A stretch of 64,000 bases of DNA. Source: JAJFJD01 sp965228695. Its GTDB lineage: Bacteria > Pseudomonadota > Alphaproteobacteria > UBA8366. Numbering within the stretch: the first letter of the stretch is position 1; every line of letters starts with the position of its first letter. The stretch spans positions 868,001 through 932,000 of the forward strand of contig CBDDIB010000002.1 of the NCBI GenBank assembly GCA_965228695.1, given 5' to 3'. Positions 43,017 through 52,133 of the stretch are shown here, one piece after another. The position numbers were made by a program, and so were the translations under genes. The notes beneath the pieces were generated by a model. It did not search any database and was not told the origin of the DNA. It was given only the letters and a program-made list of their open reading frames with translations.

Positions 43017-45545
43017 CTATTCGTTGCGCAGGATGGGCGCCGCCTTGTGGCCGAGCGCGCGCCAGGTGCCGACAAAGCCGGCGATCACCGTGATCGCGAT
43101 GCAGGCGGCGGTCGTGCCGATCACCGCACCCGGGATGAAGGTCCAGTCCGCCCGCATGACATGGACGATCACCGCCCAAGCGGCGGCGGTGCCGATCACC
43201 GACGCGACGATCGCGGTAACCAGGCCCAGCAAACCGAATTCGATGAGATAGGTCGCCAGCACCTCGCGCCGAGTCGCGCCCAGCACCTTCAGCAGGACCG
43301 AGTCGTAGATACGCCGCCGCCGGGTGGCGGCGATCGCGCCCGCCAGCACTAGGCCGCCCGCCAAGACCGCGATGCCGGTGATCGCGCGCACCGCGGTGCT
43401 CAACCGGTCGAGAATCTCGCTGATGCCTTCCAGCACTTCCTTGACCCGGATCGCCGACACATTCGGGAAGCGGTCGGTGATCGCGCGCTCGAGGGCCAGC
43501 TCGGTCGCGTCGTCGGCCTTGGCCGTCGCGATGTAGGATTGCGGCGCGGCTTCCAGCAGGCCCGGCGAAAAGATCATGACGAAATTGATCGACAGCGTCG
43601 TCCAATCGATCTCGCGCAGGTTGGCGATCTTCGCGGTGACCGCACGGCCCAGGACGTTCACGGTCAGGGTGTCGCCGACCTTCAGCCCAAACGCTTCGGC
43701 GGCGCGCGCATCGAAGGAGACAAGCGGCTCGCCCTTATAATCCGCCGGCCACCATTCACCGGCGGTGAGGCGGCTGCCGAGTTTCGGCGGCGTGCGCGAC
43801 CAGGTCAGGCCCCGGTCGCCGCGCAGGATCCAGGCGAAATCGGGCGGTGGGGTGATCTCCTCCACCGGCGTGCCGTTCAGGCGCATCAACCGGCCGCGCA
43901 GCATCGGCACGCTTTCGGTCGACTCGACGGTGGGAAAGCTCCTCACCAGCTTCTCGAATTCGGCCACCTGATTGCTCTGGATGTCGATGAAATAGAAGCC
44001 CGGCGCTTCCTCCGGGATGTTCCGGTCGATCTGGTTCGCGAGATTGCCCTCGATCAAGGCGACCGCGCCGAGGACGGTCAGGCCAAGACCCAATGAAAGG
44101 ACCACGCTCGCCGCCGGCGTACCGGGCCGCGACAGGTTCGCGAGGGCGAGCCGCAGGACCGGATTGCGCGGGCGCGGCAGCTTGTCGATCAGTGCGATGA
44201 TCGCGCGTGCGGCGCCCTGGAAGATCGCGAAGGTCACGATCGCGCCGACCACGAAGACGGCGGCGATGCCGGGCCGGTAGGCGGTCGCGACGGTCAGGCC
44301 GGCCAGCGCCAGCACCACCAACGCCAGCGACGCCAGGTAAAGCAGCCGCGGCCGGCGGTCGGGCGGTGCGACGACCGCGCGGAACAGGCTCGCGGCGGGC
44401 ACCTCGCGCGCTTGTCCCAGCGGCCACAGCGAAAAGGCGATGGTTACCAGCAGGCCGAACGCGGCGGCCAGGATCAGCGGCAGCGGGTAGAATCCGGCCT
44501 GCGCCTCGATCGGCAGGCTTTGCGACAGGATCGGCGCGCCGATCATCGGCAGCGCCGCGCCGATCGCCACGCCGACCACGATGGCGAGCAGGGCGAGGCC
44601 CAGCACCTGCAGCAGGTAGAGCTGGAAGACCAGCGGGCCGGGCCCGCCGAGGCATTTCAGCGTCGCGATCGTGGTCAGCCGCGAATCCAGGTAACTCTTG
44701 ACCGCGTTGCCAACGCCGACGCCGCCCACCAGCAGCGCCGTCAACCCGACGAGGCTGAGGAACAGCGTCACCCGGTCGACGAAACGCTGGATGTTCGGGG
44801 CCGCGTTGTCGATCGCGCGGATGCGCCAGCCCGCGTTGGGGAACTGGTCGTTCAGCCGTGCGATCCAGGCCTTGTGGCCGGCGCCTTCCGGCACCTCGAT
44901 GCGGTAGTGATAGCGGATCAGGCTGCCCGGCTGCAGCAGGTCGGTGGCCTGCAGGGCGGGAAACCCGACCAACAGGCGCGGCCCCAGGTTGAAGGCGCGT
45001 GTCGCGCGGTCGGCCTCTTCGGCGATGACGCCGGTCAGGATGAAATCCGCGTCGCCGACCCGCAGGATATCGCCGACGCCGACATTGAGTTTGTCGAGCA
45101 GGCGTTGTTCCGCGACCGCGCCCCACCGGTTCCCGCGTTTGGCGATGGCGTCGGCCAGCGGCGTGCCGTCGGCGAGGCGGAAGCCGCCGAACAGCGGATA
45201 GCTGCCGTCGACCGCTTTCAGTTCCACCAGATTGCGGGCATTGCCGTCGGGCGTTTTCGCCATGGCGCGCATCTCGGCGATAGCCGAACGCCGCGCCGTG
45301 TTCGCGTCGAGCCAGGCAAGCTGTTCGGAGGTCGCCGCGCGGTGGGTCAGGCGCAGGTCCACGTCGCCGCCCAACAGGGTGCGGGCGTCGGCTTTGATGC
45401 CCGCGACCACGCTTTCCGAGACCGATCCGATTCCCGCGATCGCGGCCACGCCCAGGATCAGGCAGGCGAGGAACACGCGGAATCCGGCGAGCCCCGCGCG
45501 CAACTCGCGCAGCGCCAGGCGCCAGGCGAGAGGCAGGGTGTTCAT
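43017..45545 (-). CDS. ABC transporter permease, YbbP/FtsX type
   Basis: An 842-residue permease with two FtsX-like units. One TM helix lies near the N-terminus (FLACLILGVAAIAGIGS), a large periplasmic domain follows, then TM groups around 260-430, a second periplasmic domain, and three final TM helices (from about 715). This is the YbbP architecture, predicted to work with a YbbA ATPase in export or lipoprotein-related transport; in E. coli the locus also includes TesA. Start and ATPase stop overlap by 4 bp. Confidence 0.93.
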   Translation of the reverse strand: MNTLPLAWRLALRELRAGLAGFRVFLACLILGVAAIAGIGSVSESVVAGIKADARTLLGGDVDLRLTHRAATSEQLAWLDANTARRSAIAEMRAMAKTPDGNARNLVELKAVDGSYPLFGGFRLADGTPLADAIAKRGNRWGAVAEQRLLDKLNVGVGDILRVGDADFILTGVIAEEADRATRAFNLGPRLLVGFPALQATDLLQPGSLIRYHYRIEVPEGAGHKAWIARLNDQFPNAGWRIRAIDNAAPNIQRFVDRVTLFLSLVGLTALLVGGVGVGNAVKSYLDSRLTTIATLKCLGGPGPLVFQLYLLQVLGLALLAIVVGVAIGAALPMIGAPILSQSLPIEAQAGFYPLPLILAAAFGLLVTIAFSLWPLGQAREVPAASLFRAVVAPPDRRPRLLYLASLALVVLALAGLTVATAYRPGIAAVFVVGAIVTFAIFQGAARAIIALIDKLPRPRNPVLRLALANLSRPGTPAASVVLSLGLGLTVLGAVALIEGNLANQIDRNIPEEAPGFYFIDIQSNQVAEFEKLVRSFPTVESTESVPMLRGRLMRLNGTPVEEITPPPDFAWILRGDRGLTWSRTPPKLGSRLTAGEWWPADYKGEPLVSFDARAAEAFGLKVGDTLTVNVLGRAVTAKIANLREIDWTTLSINFVMIFSPGLLEAAPQSYIATAKADDATELALERAITDRFPNVSAIRVKEVLEGISEILDRLSTAVRAITGIAVLAGGLVLAGAIAATRRRRIYDSVLLKVLGATRREVLATYLIEFGLLGLVTAIVASVIGTAAAWAVIVHVMRADWTFIPGAVIGTTAACIAITVIAGFVGTWRALGHKAAPILRNE

Positions 45546-46276
45546 GCGGAGAGCGGTTGGGCGGCGGCGGCCGCCGGCGGCGTCACGTCGACGATCTGGC
45601 CGTCCGCCAGCTTGATGTTGCGGTCGCAGCGCGCGGCCAGGGTCGCATCATGGGTGATCAGCATCAGGGTGGCGTTGCGCTTGTCCGCCAGGTCGAACAG
45701 CAGGTCGATGATCTGCTGTCCGGTATCGCTGTCCAGGTTGCCGGTGGGCTCGTCGGCCAGCAGCAGTTTCGGCTCCATGGCTACCGCGCGCGCCAGGGCG
45801 ACGCGCTGCTGCTCGCCGCCGGAAAGCTGGCCCGGATAGTGCTGCAAGCGATGGCCGAGGCCGACCGCTTGCAATTCCGCCTCCGCGCGCTCGAAGGCGT
45901 CGCGCCGTCCCGCGAACTCGAGCGGTACGGCGACATTTTCGACCGCCGTCATGGTGGGCACCAGATGAAAGGCCTGGAAGACGATGCCCATCGTGTCGCG
46001 GCGGAACAGCGCCAAGCCGTCCTCGTCGAGCGCGCCGAGGTCCTGGCCCGCGACGGAGACCAGCCCGGAAGTCGCCCGTTCCAGACCGGCGATCACCATG
46101 ATCAGCGAGGTCTTGCCGGAGCCGGACGGACCGACGATGCTGATCCGTTCGCCGGCGGAGACGGAAAGGTCGATACCGCGCAGGATATTGACCTGACCGG
46201 CGGCGCTCCCAAGTGTTAGTTCAACGCCTTCGAGGCGAAGCATGGACGTTGAGGACTGAGACGGCATCGTGGACAC
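45542..46276 (-). CDS. ABC transporter ATP-binding protein, YbbA type
   Basis: A 244-residue ATPase of the LolD/MacB group. Walker A is GPSGSGKTS, the signature LSGGEQQRVALARA, Walker B LLLADEPTGNLD and the H-loop LITHD. It partners the YbbP-like permease encoded immediately downstream with ATGA overlap. The listed start is a GTG; an in-frame ATG at 46267 (MPSQSS) is equally possible and would reduce the clash with the divergent esterase gene. Confidence 0.93.
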   Translation of the reverse strand: MSTMPSQSSTSMLRLEGVELTLGSAAGQVNILRGIDLSVSAGERISIVGPSGSGKTSLIMVIAGLERATSGLVSVAGQDLGALDEDGLALFRRDTMGIVFQAFHLVPTMTAVENVAVPLEFAGRRDAFERAEAELQAVGLGHRLQHYPGQLSGGEQQRVALARAVAMEPKLLLADEPTGNLDSDTGQQIIDLLFDLADKRNATLMLITHDATLAARCDRNIKLADGQIVDVTPPAAAAAQPLSA

Positions 46277-46370
46277 GGTTTTTTCGTTACCTCGTCATTC
46301 GGCGGCGCGCGGAGATCGCACCAGGCGGGCATCCGCTGGATATGGCGCTGCGGCGTCAATTTTCAATGCA

Positions 46371-46988
46371 TTGCGGTGCTTCGGTTTCGTCGCCTTCGCC
46401 GTCGTTTTTCTGGCCTCGGGCCTCGCTCTGGCCAAAGAGCGAACAATTCTGGCCCTCGGCGACAGTCTGACCGCCGGGTATGGCCTCGCGGCGCAGGACG
46501 GGTTTACCGCGCGGCTCGAAGCGGCGTTGCGCGATCGCGGCGTGGCGGCGCGGGTGATCAATGCCGGCGTCTCGGGCGATACCAGCGCCGGCGGGCTGAG
46601 CCGCCTCGACTGGCTGATGGCCGAAAAGCCGGATCTCGTGATCGTCGAACTCGGCGCGAATGACGGTTTGCGCGGACTGGATCCGGCGGAGACGCGCCGC
46701 AACATGGACGCGATCCTCGCTCGGACCACGAATGGCGGCACGCGGGTGCTGTTGGCGGGCATGGTGGCGCCGCCCAACCTGGGCCGCGAGTATGCCGACG
46801 CGTTCAACGAAATCTTTCCCCAATTGGCCAAGAAGCATAAGGTGCCGCTATATCCATTTTTTCTCGACGGTGTTGCCGCACGTCCCGACCTCAACCTGTC
46901 GGACGGCATCCATCCGAATGAGGAGGGCATTAAAGTCATCGTCGATCGAATTCTGCCATATGTTTTGCAGGCGCTAGGAGAACAATAA
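46371..46988 (+). CDS. Secreted SGNH esterase/lysophospholipase, TesA-like
   Basis: A 205-residue arylesterase/TesA homologue. SGNH blocks: GDSLTAGYG (Ser), NAGVSGDTS (Gly), GANDGLRG (Asn) and DGIHPN (Asp, His). The TTG start at 46371 gives a clean signal peptide (RCFGFVAFAVVFLASGLALA) and family length, but has no good Shine-Dalgarno. A GTG at 46269 would add 34 Arg/Ala-rich residues and overlap the start of the divergent ATPase gene. The tesA-ybbA-ybbP neighbourhood matches E. coli. The stop overlaps the FIST start (TAATG). Confidence 0.88.
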   Translation: MRCFGFVAFAVVFLASGLALAKERTILALGDSLTAGYGLAAQDGFTARLEAALRDRGVAARVINAGVSGDTSAGGLSRLDWLMAEKPDLVIVELGANDGLRGLDPAETRRNMDAILARTTNGGTRVLLAGMVAPPNLGREYADAFNEIFPQLAKKHKVPLYPFFLDGVAARPDLNLSDGIHPNEEGIKVIVDRILPYVLQALGEQ

Positions 46989-48118
46989 TGAGCACCGCCG
47001 TTCCGTTCCTGGCCGCGCACGCCACCGGCGAGCATTGGCGCGACGCCGCCGGGAAGATCATTCTCGACCTGGATCCGGTGGCCGCCGAGCATCGCCTCGG
47101 CTTTCTCTATGTCACCGACGATTATGCGGCGGACCTCAAGGATATCTCGGTCTTCCTGCGGCAAACCACCGGCGTGCCGCATTGGGTCGGGACTGCCGGG
47201 TTCGGCGTTTGCGGTACCGGCAAGGAATATTTCAACGAACCCGCCATGGCCGTCATGCTGGCGCCGATCGCCGAGGACGCCTTCCGGGTCTTCTCGGGCC
47301 TGTCCGACAGCGTCGACCCGGTCGTGTCGCAGCATCGTGCCTGGATCGACGGGCCGGCGCCGCCGCTCACCGTGGTGCACGGCGATCCGCGCAACGAAAA
47401 TCTGCCCGCGCTGATCGAGCAGTTCTCCGATGCGACCAACGGATTCCTGGTCGGCGGGCTGACGGCGGCGAATAACGGATTTCCGCAACTCGCGGACGAC
47501 GTCGAGGATGGCGGCTTGTCCGGCGTGATGATCTCGCTCGATTCGGTGCCCGTGCAGGCGGGACTGACCCAAGGGTGTTCGCCGATCGGCGCCATCCACG
47601 AGGTCAGCCAGGCGCAGGAGAATATCCTGTTCGAGCTGGACGACCGGCCGGCCCTCGACGTGTTCAAGGAGGATATCGGCGACGTGCTGGCGAAGGATCT
47701 CCGCCGGGTCGCCGGATACATCTTCGCGGCGATTCCCGTGTCGGGGTCGGATACGGGCGACTACATGGTGCGCAATTTGGTCGGCATCGATCCGGAGTCG
47801 GCCGCGATCGCCATCGGCGAACATGTTGCGCCGGGCGACCGCATCATGTTCTGCCGCCGCGATCACGACACCGCCGTGCAGGACATGCGGCGCATGCTCG
47901 TGGACCTGAAGAAGCGGGCCGGCGCGTCGCCGATCCGGGGCGGGCTCTATTTTTCCTGTTGTGCCCGCGGACCGAACCAGTTCGGACCCGACGACGCGGA
48001 ACTCAAGCTACTGTCCGAGGAATTGGGCGACTTTCCGCTCGTCGGGTTCTTCGCCAATGGCGAGATCAGCAACAACCGCCTCTACGGCTACACCGGGGTC
48101 CTGACCCTCTTTCTCTAA
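46988..48118 (+). CDS. FIST-domain sensory protein
   Basis: A 376-residue soluble protein with FIST_N (about 20-215) and FIST_C (about 220-360) domains. Recognisable stretches are WVGTAGFGVCGTG, FLVGGLTAANNG, GLTQGCSPIGAIHEV and the C-terminal GFFANGEISNNRLYGYTGVLTLF. FIST domains are thought to sense small ligands, possibly amino acids. No kinase or cyclase domain is attached. TAGGAG precedes the ATG, and the TAATG overlap couples it to the esterase. Confidence 0.88.
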   Translation: MSTAVPFLAAHATGEHWRDAAGKIILDLDPVAAEHRLGFLYVTDDYAADLKDISVFLRQTTGVPHWVGTAGFGVCGTGKEYFNEPAMAVMLAPIAEDAFRVFSGLSDSVDPVVSQHRAWIDGPAPPLTVVHGDPRNENLPALIEQFSDATNGFLVGGLTAANNGFPQLADDVEDGGLSGVMISLDSVPVQAGLTQGCSPIGAIHEVSQAQENILFELDDRPALDVFKEDIGDVLAKDLRRVAGYIFAAIPVSGSDTGDYMVRNLVGIDPESAAIAIGEHVAPGDRIMFCRRDHDTAVQDMRRMLVDLKKRAGASPIRGGLYFSCCARGPNQFGPDDAELKLLSEELGDFPLVGFFANGEISNNRLYGYTGVLTLFL

Positions 48119-48152
48119 AATTTGAGACCCGATCCATATCGGGATCACCGTC

Positions 48153-48698
48153 GTGATTCGTTTATTCGTCGCCATCGATCTTCCGGACTCCGTCTGCGCC
48201 CGTCTCGCCGGAATGGGCGGCGGCGTCCCGAATGCGCGGTGGGTCCCGCCCGAAAATATGCACCTGACCTTGCGCTTCATCGGCGAAGTGGAGAACGGGC
48301 TCGCCCAGGACATCGATACCGCGTTGACGAAACTCCGCGCGCCCGGCTTCGACATCGAACTCGACGGGGTCGGGTTCTTCGGCAAGGCCTCGGCGGCGCG
48401 CGTGTTGTGGGCCGGGGTGCGCCGGTCCGAACCGTTGCTGCGGCTGCAGAGCAAGGTCGAAACCGCGTTGTGGGATGCCGGCGTGCCGGTCGAGGAACGC
48501 AAGTTCGCACCCCATGTCACGATCGCCCGGATGCGCCGCGCACCGGCAGACCGGGTGCAGAATTTCGTGGCCGACCACGCGGCCTTCCTGTCCGGGCCGA
48601 TTCCGGTCGATCACATCACGCTTTTTTCCAGCTTCCGTTCCGCGTCGGGGCCGGTCTATCGGCCGGAAGCGGCCTACCCTCTCGACCCGCCCCTTTAG
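48153..48698 (+). CDS. thpR: RNA 2',3'-cyclic phosphodiesterase
   Basis: A 181-residue 2H phosphoesterase (LigT/ThpR). The two catalytic HxTx motifs are HLTL (His37) and HVTI, and the N-terminus RLFVAIDLP is typical. It hydrolyses 2',3'-cyclic phosphates on RNA ends. The start is a GTG with GGGAT upstream; that sequence is partly inside a small hairpin (48128-48143). The stop overlaps the convergent kinase gene by 4 bp. Confidence 0.92.
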   Translation: MIRLFVAIDLPDSVCARLAGMGGGVPNARWVPPENMHLTLRFIGEVENGLAQDIDTALTKLRAPGFDIELDGVGFFGKASAARVLWAGVRRSEPLLRLQSKVETALWDAGVPVEERKFAPHVTIARMRRAPADRVQNFVADHAAFLSGPIPVDHITLFSSFRSASGPVYRPEAAYPLDPPL

Positions 48699-49546
48699 AG
48701 GAATCGCGTGATCGTCCGCGCGGCCGAGCGGGCGTAGCTGCCGCCGAACAGCGCCGTGTGGACGAGCAGCGGGTAGAGGTTATAGAGATCGCGGCGTTCG
48801 CGGAAGAATTCGGGTGCGATCGGGCGGTGCTCCGCGTAGCGCCGGAAGAAGGCGTCGCCGAAGGTGCCGAACAACGTGGAGAAAGCCAGCTCGATTTCCG
48901 CATCCGCGTGATAGATCGCCGGATCGATGAAGCCGGCAATCCGGCCCGCCCGGCACAGCACGTTGCCGCCCCACATGTCGCCGTGGACCAAGGAGGGCGA
49001 GCGGTCCGCCGGGATGATCCGGTCGAGCCGGCCGCACAAAGTGTCCAGTGCGCGGAACGTGTCCGCCGGAAGGTGGCCGGCGTCATGTGCCGTGCGGGCC
49101 ATCGCCAGCAGGCGGTGATCGCGGAAGAAATCCCGCCACGAGTCGGTCCAGGGGTTGGGCTGCGGCAACGGCCCGATCAGCGTGTCGCGCTCGTGGCCGA
49201 AACCGGGTCCTTCGATCGCGTGGAGCGCGGCGAGCAGGTCGGCGGCGTGGGTTTCCGCCTGTGCGTCCAGGGCGTCGCCCGCCTCGATGTAGCTCATCAG
49301 CAGCAGGTCGTCTTCCGCCAACAGGACCTCCGGCAGCGGCAACGCGCTGGCCTTGCGCAGGTACCGCAGCATGTAGCCTTCGATCCCGAAGCCCGCCGGT
49401 CGCGCCGCGGATTTCGCGACGATGCGGGTTCCGTCGGCCAGATCGAGCCGGTGGACCGCCGCGATACTGCCACCGTGCAAGGGGGCCACGGCGGTGATCG
49501 CGGCGCTTGTGGCCGCTTCGATCCGGCGGCGCTGGCCGGGGGTCAC
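48695..49546 (-). CDS. Fructosamine/ketosamine-3-kinase family protein
   Basis: A 283-residue kinase of the aminoglycoside-phosphotransferase-like fold. LVHGDMWGGNVL contains the catalytic Asp and FIDPAIYHADAEIELAF the metal-binding Asp, both diagnostic for FN3K relatives that phosphorylate Amadori products for protein deglycation. The GTG start overlaps the phosphatase stop (GTGA), as in the FN3K plus low-molecular-weight phosphatase pairing seen in other bacteria (from memory). Confidence 0.9.
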   Translation of the reverse strand: MTPGQRRRIEAATSAAITAVAPLHGGSIAAVHRLDLADGTRIVAKSAARPAGFGIEGYMLRYLRKASALPLPEVLLAEDDLLLMSYIEAGDALDAQAETHAADLLAALHAIEGPGFGHERDTLIGPLPQPNPWTDSWRDFFRDHRLLAMARTAHDAGHLPADTFRALDTLCGRLDRIIPADRSPSLVHGDMWGGNVLCRAGRIAGFIDPAIYHADAEIELAFSTLFGTFGDAFFRRYAEHRPIAPEFFRERRDLYNLYPLLVHTALFGGSYARSAARTITRFL

Positions 49547-50031
49547 AGGATCTGGTCGCGAATTTTCTGAAGCCAGCCCTTGGCGCCGGCCTCGATCAGG
49601 TCCATCGCGTAGTCGAAGTCCTGCGCGTCGCCATAGTAGGGGTCCGGCACGTCCATGCGGCCGAACTGCGGCGCCGAGTCGAGGAACATGGCGAGCTTTT
49701 TCAGGCTGCCCGGCGGGCCGGTGCGGGCGAGCTGCTGATAATGGCCGGTATCCATCGCGACGATCAGATTGAAATCGGTGAAATCCCGTTTCGTCATCTG
49801 GCGGGCGCGCAGATGGCCGATCTCATAGCCGCGCTCGCGCGCGACCTTGTGTGCGCGTTGGTCCGGCGGTTCGCCGGCATGATAGCCGTGCAGCCCGACC
49901 GAGTCGGCGCCGATCCGGTCGGCCAGATCCGCTTCGGTCACGATTTGGCGAAATACCCCTTCCGCCGTGGGCGAACGGCATATATTTCCCGTACAGACGA
50001 AAAGAACGCAGTACATGCCTCGAGCGTCCAT
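49543..50031 (-). CDS. Low-molecular-weight protein-tyrosine-phosphatase family protein
   Basis: A 162-residue LMW-PTP. The P-loop CTGNICR spans Cys13-Arg19, and VPDPYYGD provides the general-acid Asp. It may dephosphorylate proteins or the ketosamine phosphate made by the coupled kinase (inference from the GTGA overlap). A second in-frame ATG at 50016 is possible. Confidence 0.92.
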   Translation of the reverse strand: MDARGMYCVLFVCTGNICRSPTAEGVFRQIVTEADLADRIGADSVGLHGYHAGEPPDQRAHKVARERGYEIGHLRARQMTKRDFTDFNLIVAMDTGHYQQLARTGPPGSLKKLAMFLDSAPQFGRMDVPDPYYGDAQDFDYAMDLIEAGAKGWLQKIRDQIL

Positions 50032-50135
50032 GTCGTTTTATTCGACGATGGAATCTATTGTTACAGAGATATCGATCGATGGCGACAGCCGGTGTGGGCG
50101 GCGGACGAACGAGCGCGGGAAGGACCGACGATTCT

Positions 50136-50723
50136 GTGACACAAGACCTCGATTCGTTGTTGACGGAGATCCGGGCCTGCGAGATCTGCGCTGCCGAACT
50201 GCCGCGGGGACCGCGCCCGGTCGTGCGGGCGTCGTCGACGGCGCGGCTCATGATCATCGGCCAGGCACCGAGCACGCGGGTGCATGAAACCGGTCTTTCC
50301 TGGAACGACGCGAGCGGCAACCGGTTGCGGGACTGGATGCAGCTCGACCGCGAGCAATTCTACGACGAGAGCCAGCTCGCCATCGTGCCCATGGGGTTCT
50401 GTTATCCCGGCGTGGACCGCAACGGCGGCGACAAACCGCCCCGCCGCGAATGCGCCCCGACGTGGCATTCCCGGCTGATGCCCTTTCTCGGACAGGTCGA
50501 GTTGACGCTGCTGATCGGCGCCTACGCGCAGAAGGAATATCTCGGCAAGCGGCGATGCCGGACGATGACGGAAACCGTGGCGCGGTGGCGCGACTATATG
50601 CCGACCTACCTGCCGCTGCCGCATCCGAGTTGGCGCAACACGGGATGGCTGCGCAAGAATCCGTGGTTCGACGAGGACGTGTTGCCGGTGCTGCGTGCGC
50701 GGGTGCGGGACCTGGTGAGCTGA
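50136..50723 (+). CDS. Uracil-DNA glycosylase family protein
   Basis: A 195-residue UDG-superfamily protein. After an N-terminal RACEICA segment, motif 1 is IIGQAPSTRVHE, the middle has MGFCYPG, and motif 2 is the HPSWRN loop. The N-terminal Cys pair is only partial compared with the Fe-S family 4 enzymes. The family of short UDG-like proteins with this layout has not been firmly assigned an activity. A GTG start at 50136 with AAGGA upstream was chosen; ATG 50079 would add 19 residues. Confidence 0.8.
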   Translation: MTQDLDSLLTEIRACEICAAELPRGPRPVVRASSTARLMIIGQAPSTRVHETGLSWNDASGNRLRDWMQLDREQFYDESQLAIVPMGFCYPGVDRNGGDKPPRRECAPTWHSRLMPFLGQVELTLLIGAYAQKEYLGKRRCRTMTETVARWRDYMPTYLPLPHPSWRNTGWLRKNPWFDEDVLPVLRARVRDLVS

Positions 50724-50725
50724 GG

Positions 50726-51118
50726 TCAGGCGTCGTTTTCGATCGCTTCCATGTCGTCGTCCGAGAGGCCGAAGTGATGACCGATCTCATGAATCAGCAC
50801 ATGCCGCACCACGTGGGGCAGGTCCTCGCCGGTGTCCGCCACATAGCGCAGGATCGGCAGACGGTAGAGGAAGATCCGGTCCAAGTCCTGCGGCGCGTCC
50901 CAGGCGCTTTGTTCGCTGATCGGTACGCCGCGGTACAGGCCGAGCAGGTCGAACGGCGACTCCAGGCTTAATTCTTCGCATGTCTCCGAATCCGGCAGCT
51001 CGACGACTTGGAAGACCACCGATTTCACCTGCTCGCGCAACACCGAGGGAATCGTCTTGAAGGCGGCTTCGGCCATCGCCTCGATGGTCGCCAGATCGAT
51101 GCTTCGGTCGATGGTCAT
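50726..51118 (-). CDS. Minimal zincin-like metallopeptidase (DUF1025)
   Basis: A 130-residue protein with the zinc-protease motif HEIGHHFGLSDDD (His110, Glu111, His114) near the C-terminus. It belongs to the small 'metallopeptidase family protein' group, which lacks any extra domain; proteolytic activity is assumed, not shown. No signal peptide. It converges with the UDG-like gene at 2 bp. Confidence 0.9.
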   Translation of the reverse strand: MTIDRSIDLATIEAMAEAAFKTIPSVLREQVKSVVFQVVELPDSETCEELSLESPFDLLGLYRGVPISEQSAWDAPQDLDRIFLYRLPILRYVADTGEDLPHVVRHVLIHEIGHHFGLSDDDMEAIENDA

Positions 51119-51207
51119 GACGGGTCACCGCAAGTTGTCATGGTCTTCCGCCGTGCAAATGGCCACAATGGGGCGGGAGGGGTGCTTGTATCGAGAGGGA
51201 CGTCGAT

Positions 51208-51498
51208 ATGGTCGAGAAACTCAGCGGGGAGGCGCGTGCGGCGGCGCTGGCCCAGTTGTCGCTGTGGCGTGAGGTGGAAGGTCGTGATGCCATTACGCGG
51301 GTTTTCAAATTCGCCGATTTCAATGATGCATGGGGATTCATGACGCGAGTCGCCCTGCGTGCTGAACAAATGGATCATCATCCCGAATGGTTCAATGTCT
51401 ATTCGACCGTCGAGGTGACTTTGTCGACCCATGACTGTAACGGCCTGAGCGAGAGAGATATAGCGTTGGCGTCCTTCATCGACGAGGTGGCCGGCTGA
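51208..51498 (+). CDS. phhB: 4a-hydroxytetrahydrobiopterin dehydratase
   Basis: A 96-residue pterin-4a-carbinolamine dehydratase with the active-site HHPEW (57-61) and the helix FMTRVALRAEQMDHHP. It recycles the pterin cofactor of aromatic amino acid hydroxylases, or acts in molybdopterin/folate metabolism where no hydroxylase exists. No hydroxylase is encoded in this window. Length is normal. Confidence 0.93.
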   Translation: MVEKLSGEARAAALAQLSLWREVEGRDAITRVFKFADFNDAWGFMTRVALRAEQMDHHPEWFNVYSTVEVTLSTHDCNGLSERDIALASFIDEVAG

Positions 51499-51518
51499 TC
51501 GCCGGCGGGTCGGCAGGC

Positions 51519-52127
51519 GTGAGGTTCTATCGCATTTTTTTCATTCGGTTGCTCGCCGTGATCGCGCTCATGGGCGCCGGCCCCGTATCGGCGCAGGATT
51601 TCGCGTCGGGCATGACCGCCCATCTCGACAAGCGCTACGGCGAGTCGCGGCGCATCTTCGGCAGTCTCGCGGACGCCGGCAACGTCCGCGCGCAGTTCAT
51701 GATGGGAACGATCTTCGAACAGGGACTCGGTGTCGACAAGGATCTGGCCGCCGCGGCCCGCTGGTACGGGCTGGCGGCCGACGGCGGCAACGCGTCGGCG
51801 CAATACAATCTCGGAGTCTTCCACCAGTTCGGGAAGGGCGTCCGGAAAAACGCGGCGATGGCGGCGAAGCTGTTGCACCAGGCGGCCGAGCAAGGTCATG
51901 GGCGGGCGCAAAACAACCTCAGCACCTTCTACTTCACCGGGGTCGGCGTGCCGCAGGATCGAGTCGAGGCCTGGAAATGGCTCACCCTGTCGGCGGATAA
52001 CCTGAAAGGGCAGGCGCGCGAACTGGTGCTCGGCAACCGCCGGGTGATCGAAGAGAAACTGAAGCCCGAGGAAGTCGCGGAGGCTAAGCGCCGGGTCGCC
52101 GCATGGCGGAAATTGCGCCCCGGATAG
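51519..52127 (+). CDS. Exported Sel1-repeat (SLR/TPR) protein
   Basis: A 202-residue protein with an N-terminal signal (about 1-25, ending VSAQD) and three to four Sel1-like repeats, recognisable as A-x-x-MGTIFEQGLGVDKD, AQYNLGVFHQFGKGVRKN and AQNNLSTFYFTGVGVPQD. Such proteins act as periplasmic or envelope scaffolds. The start is a GTG 20 bp after phhB. Confidence 0.88.
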   Translation: MRFYRIFFIRLLAVIALMGAGPVSAQDFASGMTAHLDKRYGESRRIFGSLADAGNVRAQFMMGTIFEQGLGVDKDLAAAARWYGLAADGGNASAQYNLGVFHQFGKGVRKNAAMAAKLLHQAAEQGHGRAQNNLSTFYFTGVGVPQDRVEAWKWLTLSADNLKGQARELVLGNRRVIEEKLKPEEVAEAKRRVAAWRKLRPG

Positions 52128-52133
52128 CGCCGG

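Noticed and set aside
48128..48143. Small hairpin over the thpR Shine-Dalgarno as a riboswitch or thermosensor
   Set aside because: Only a 6-bp stem with no conserved aptamer core; most likely incidental.
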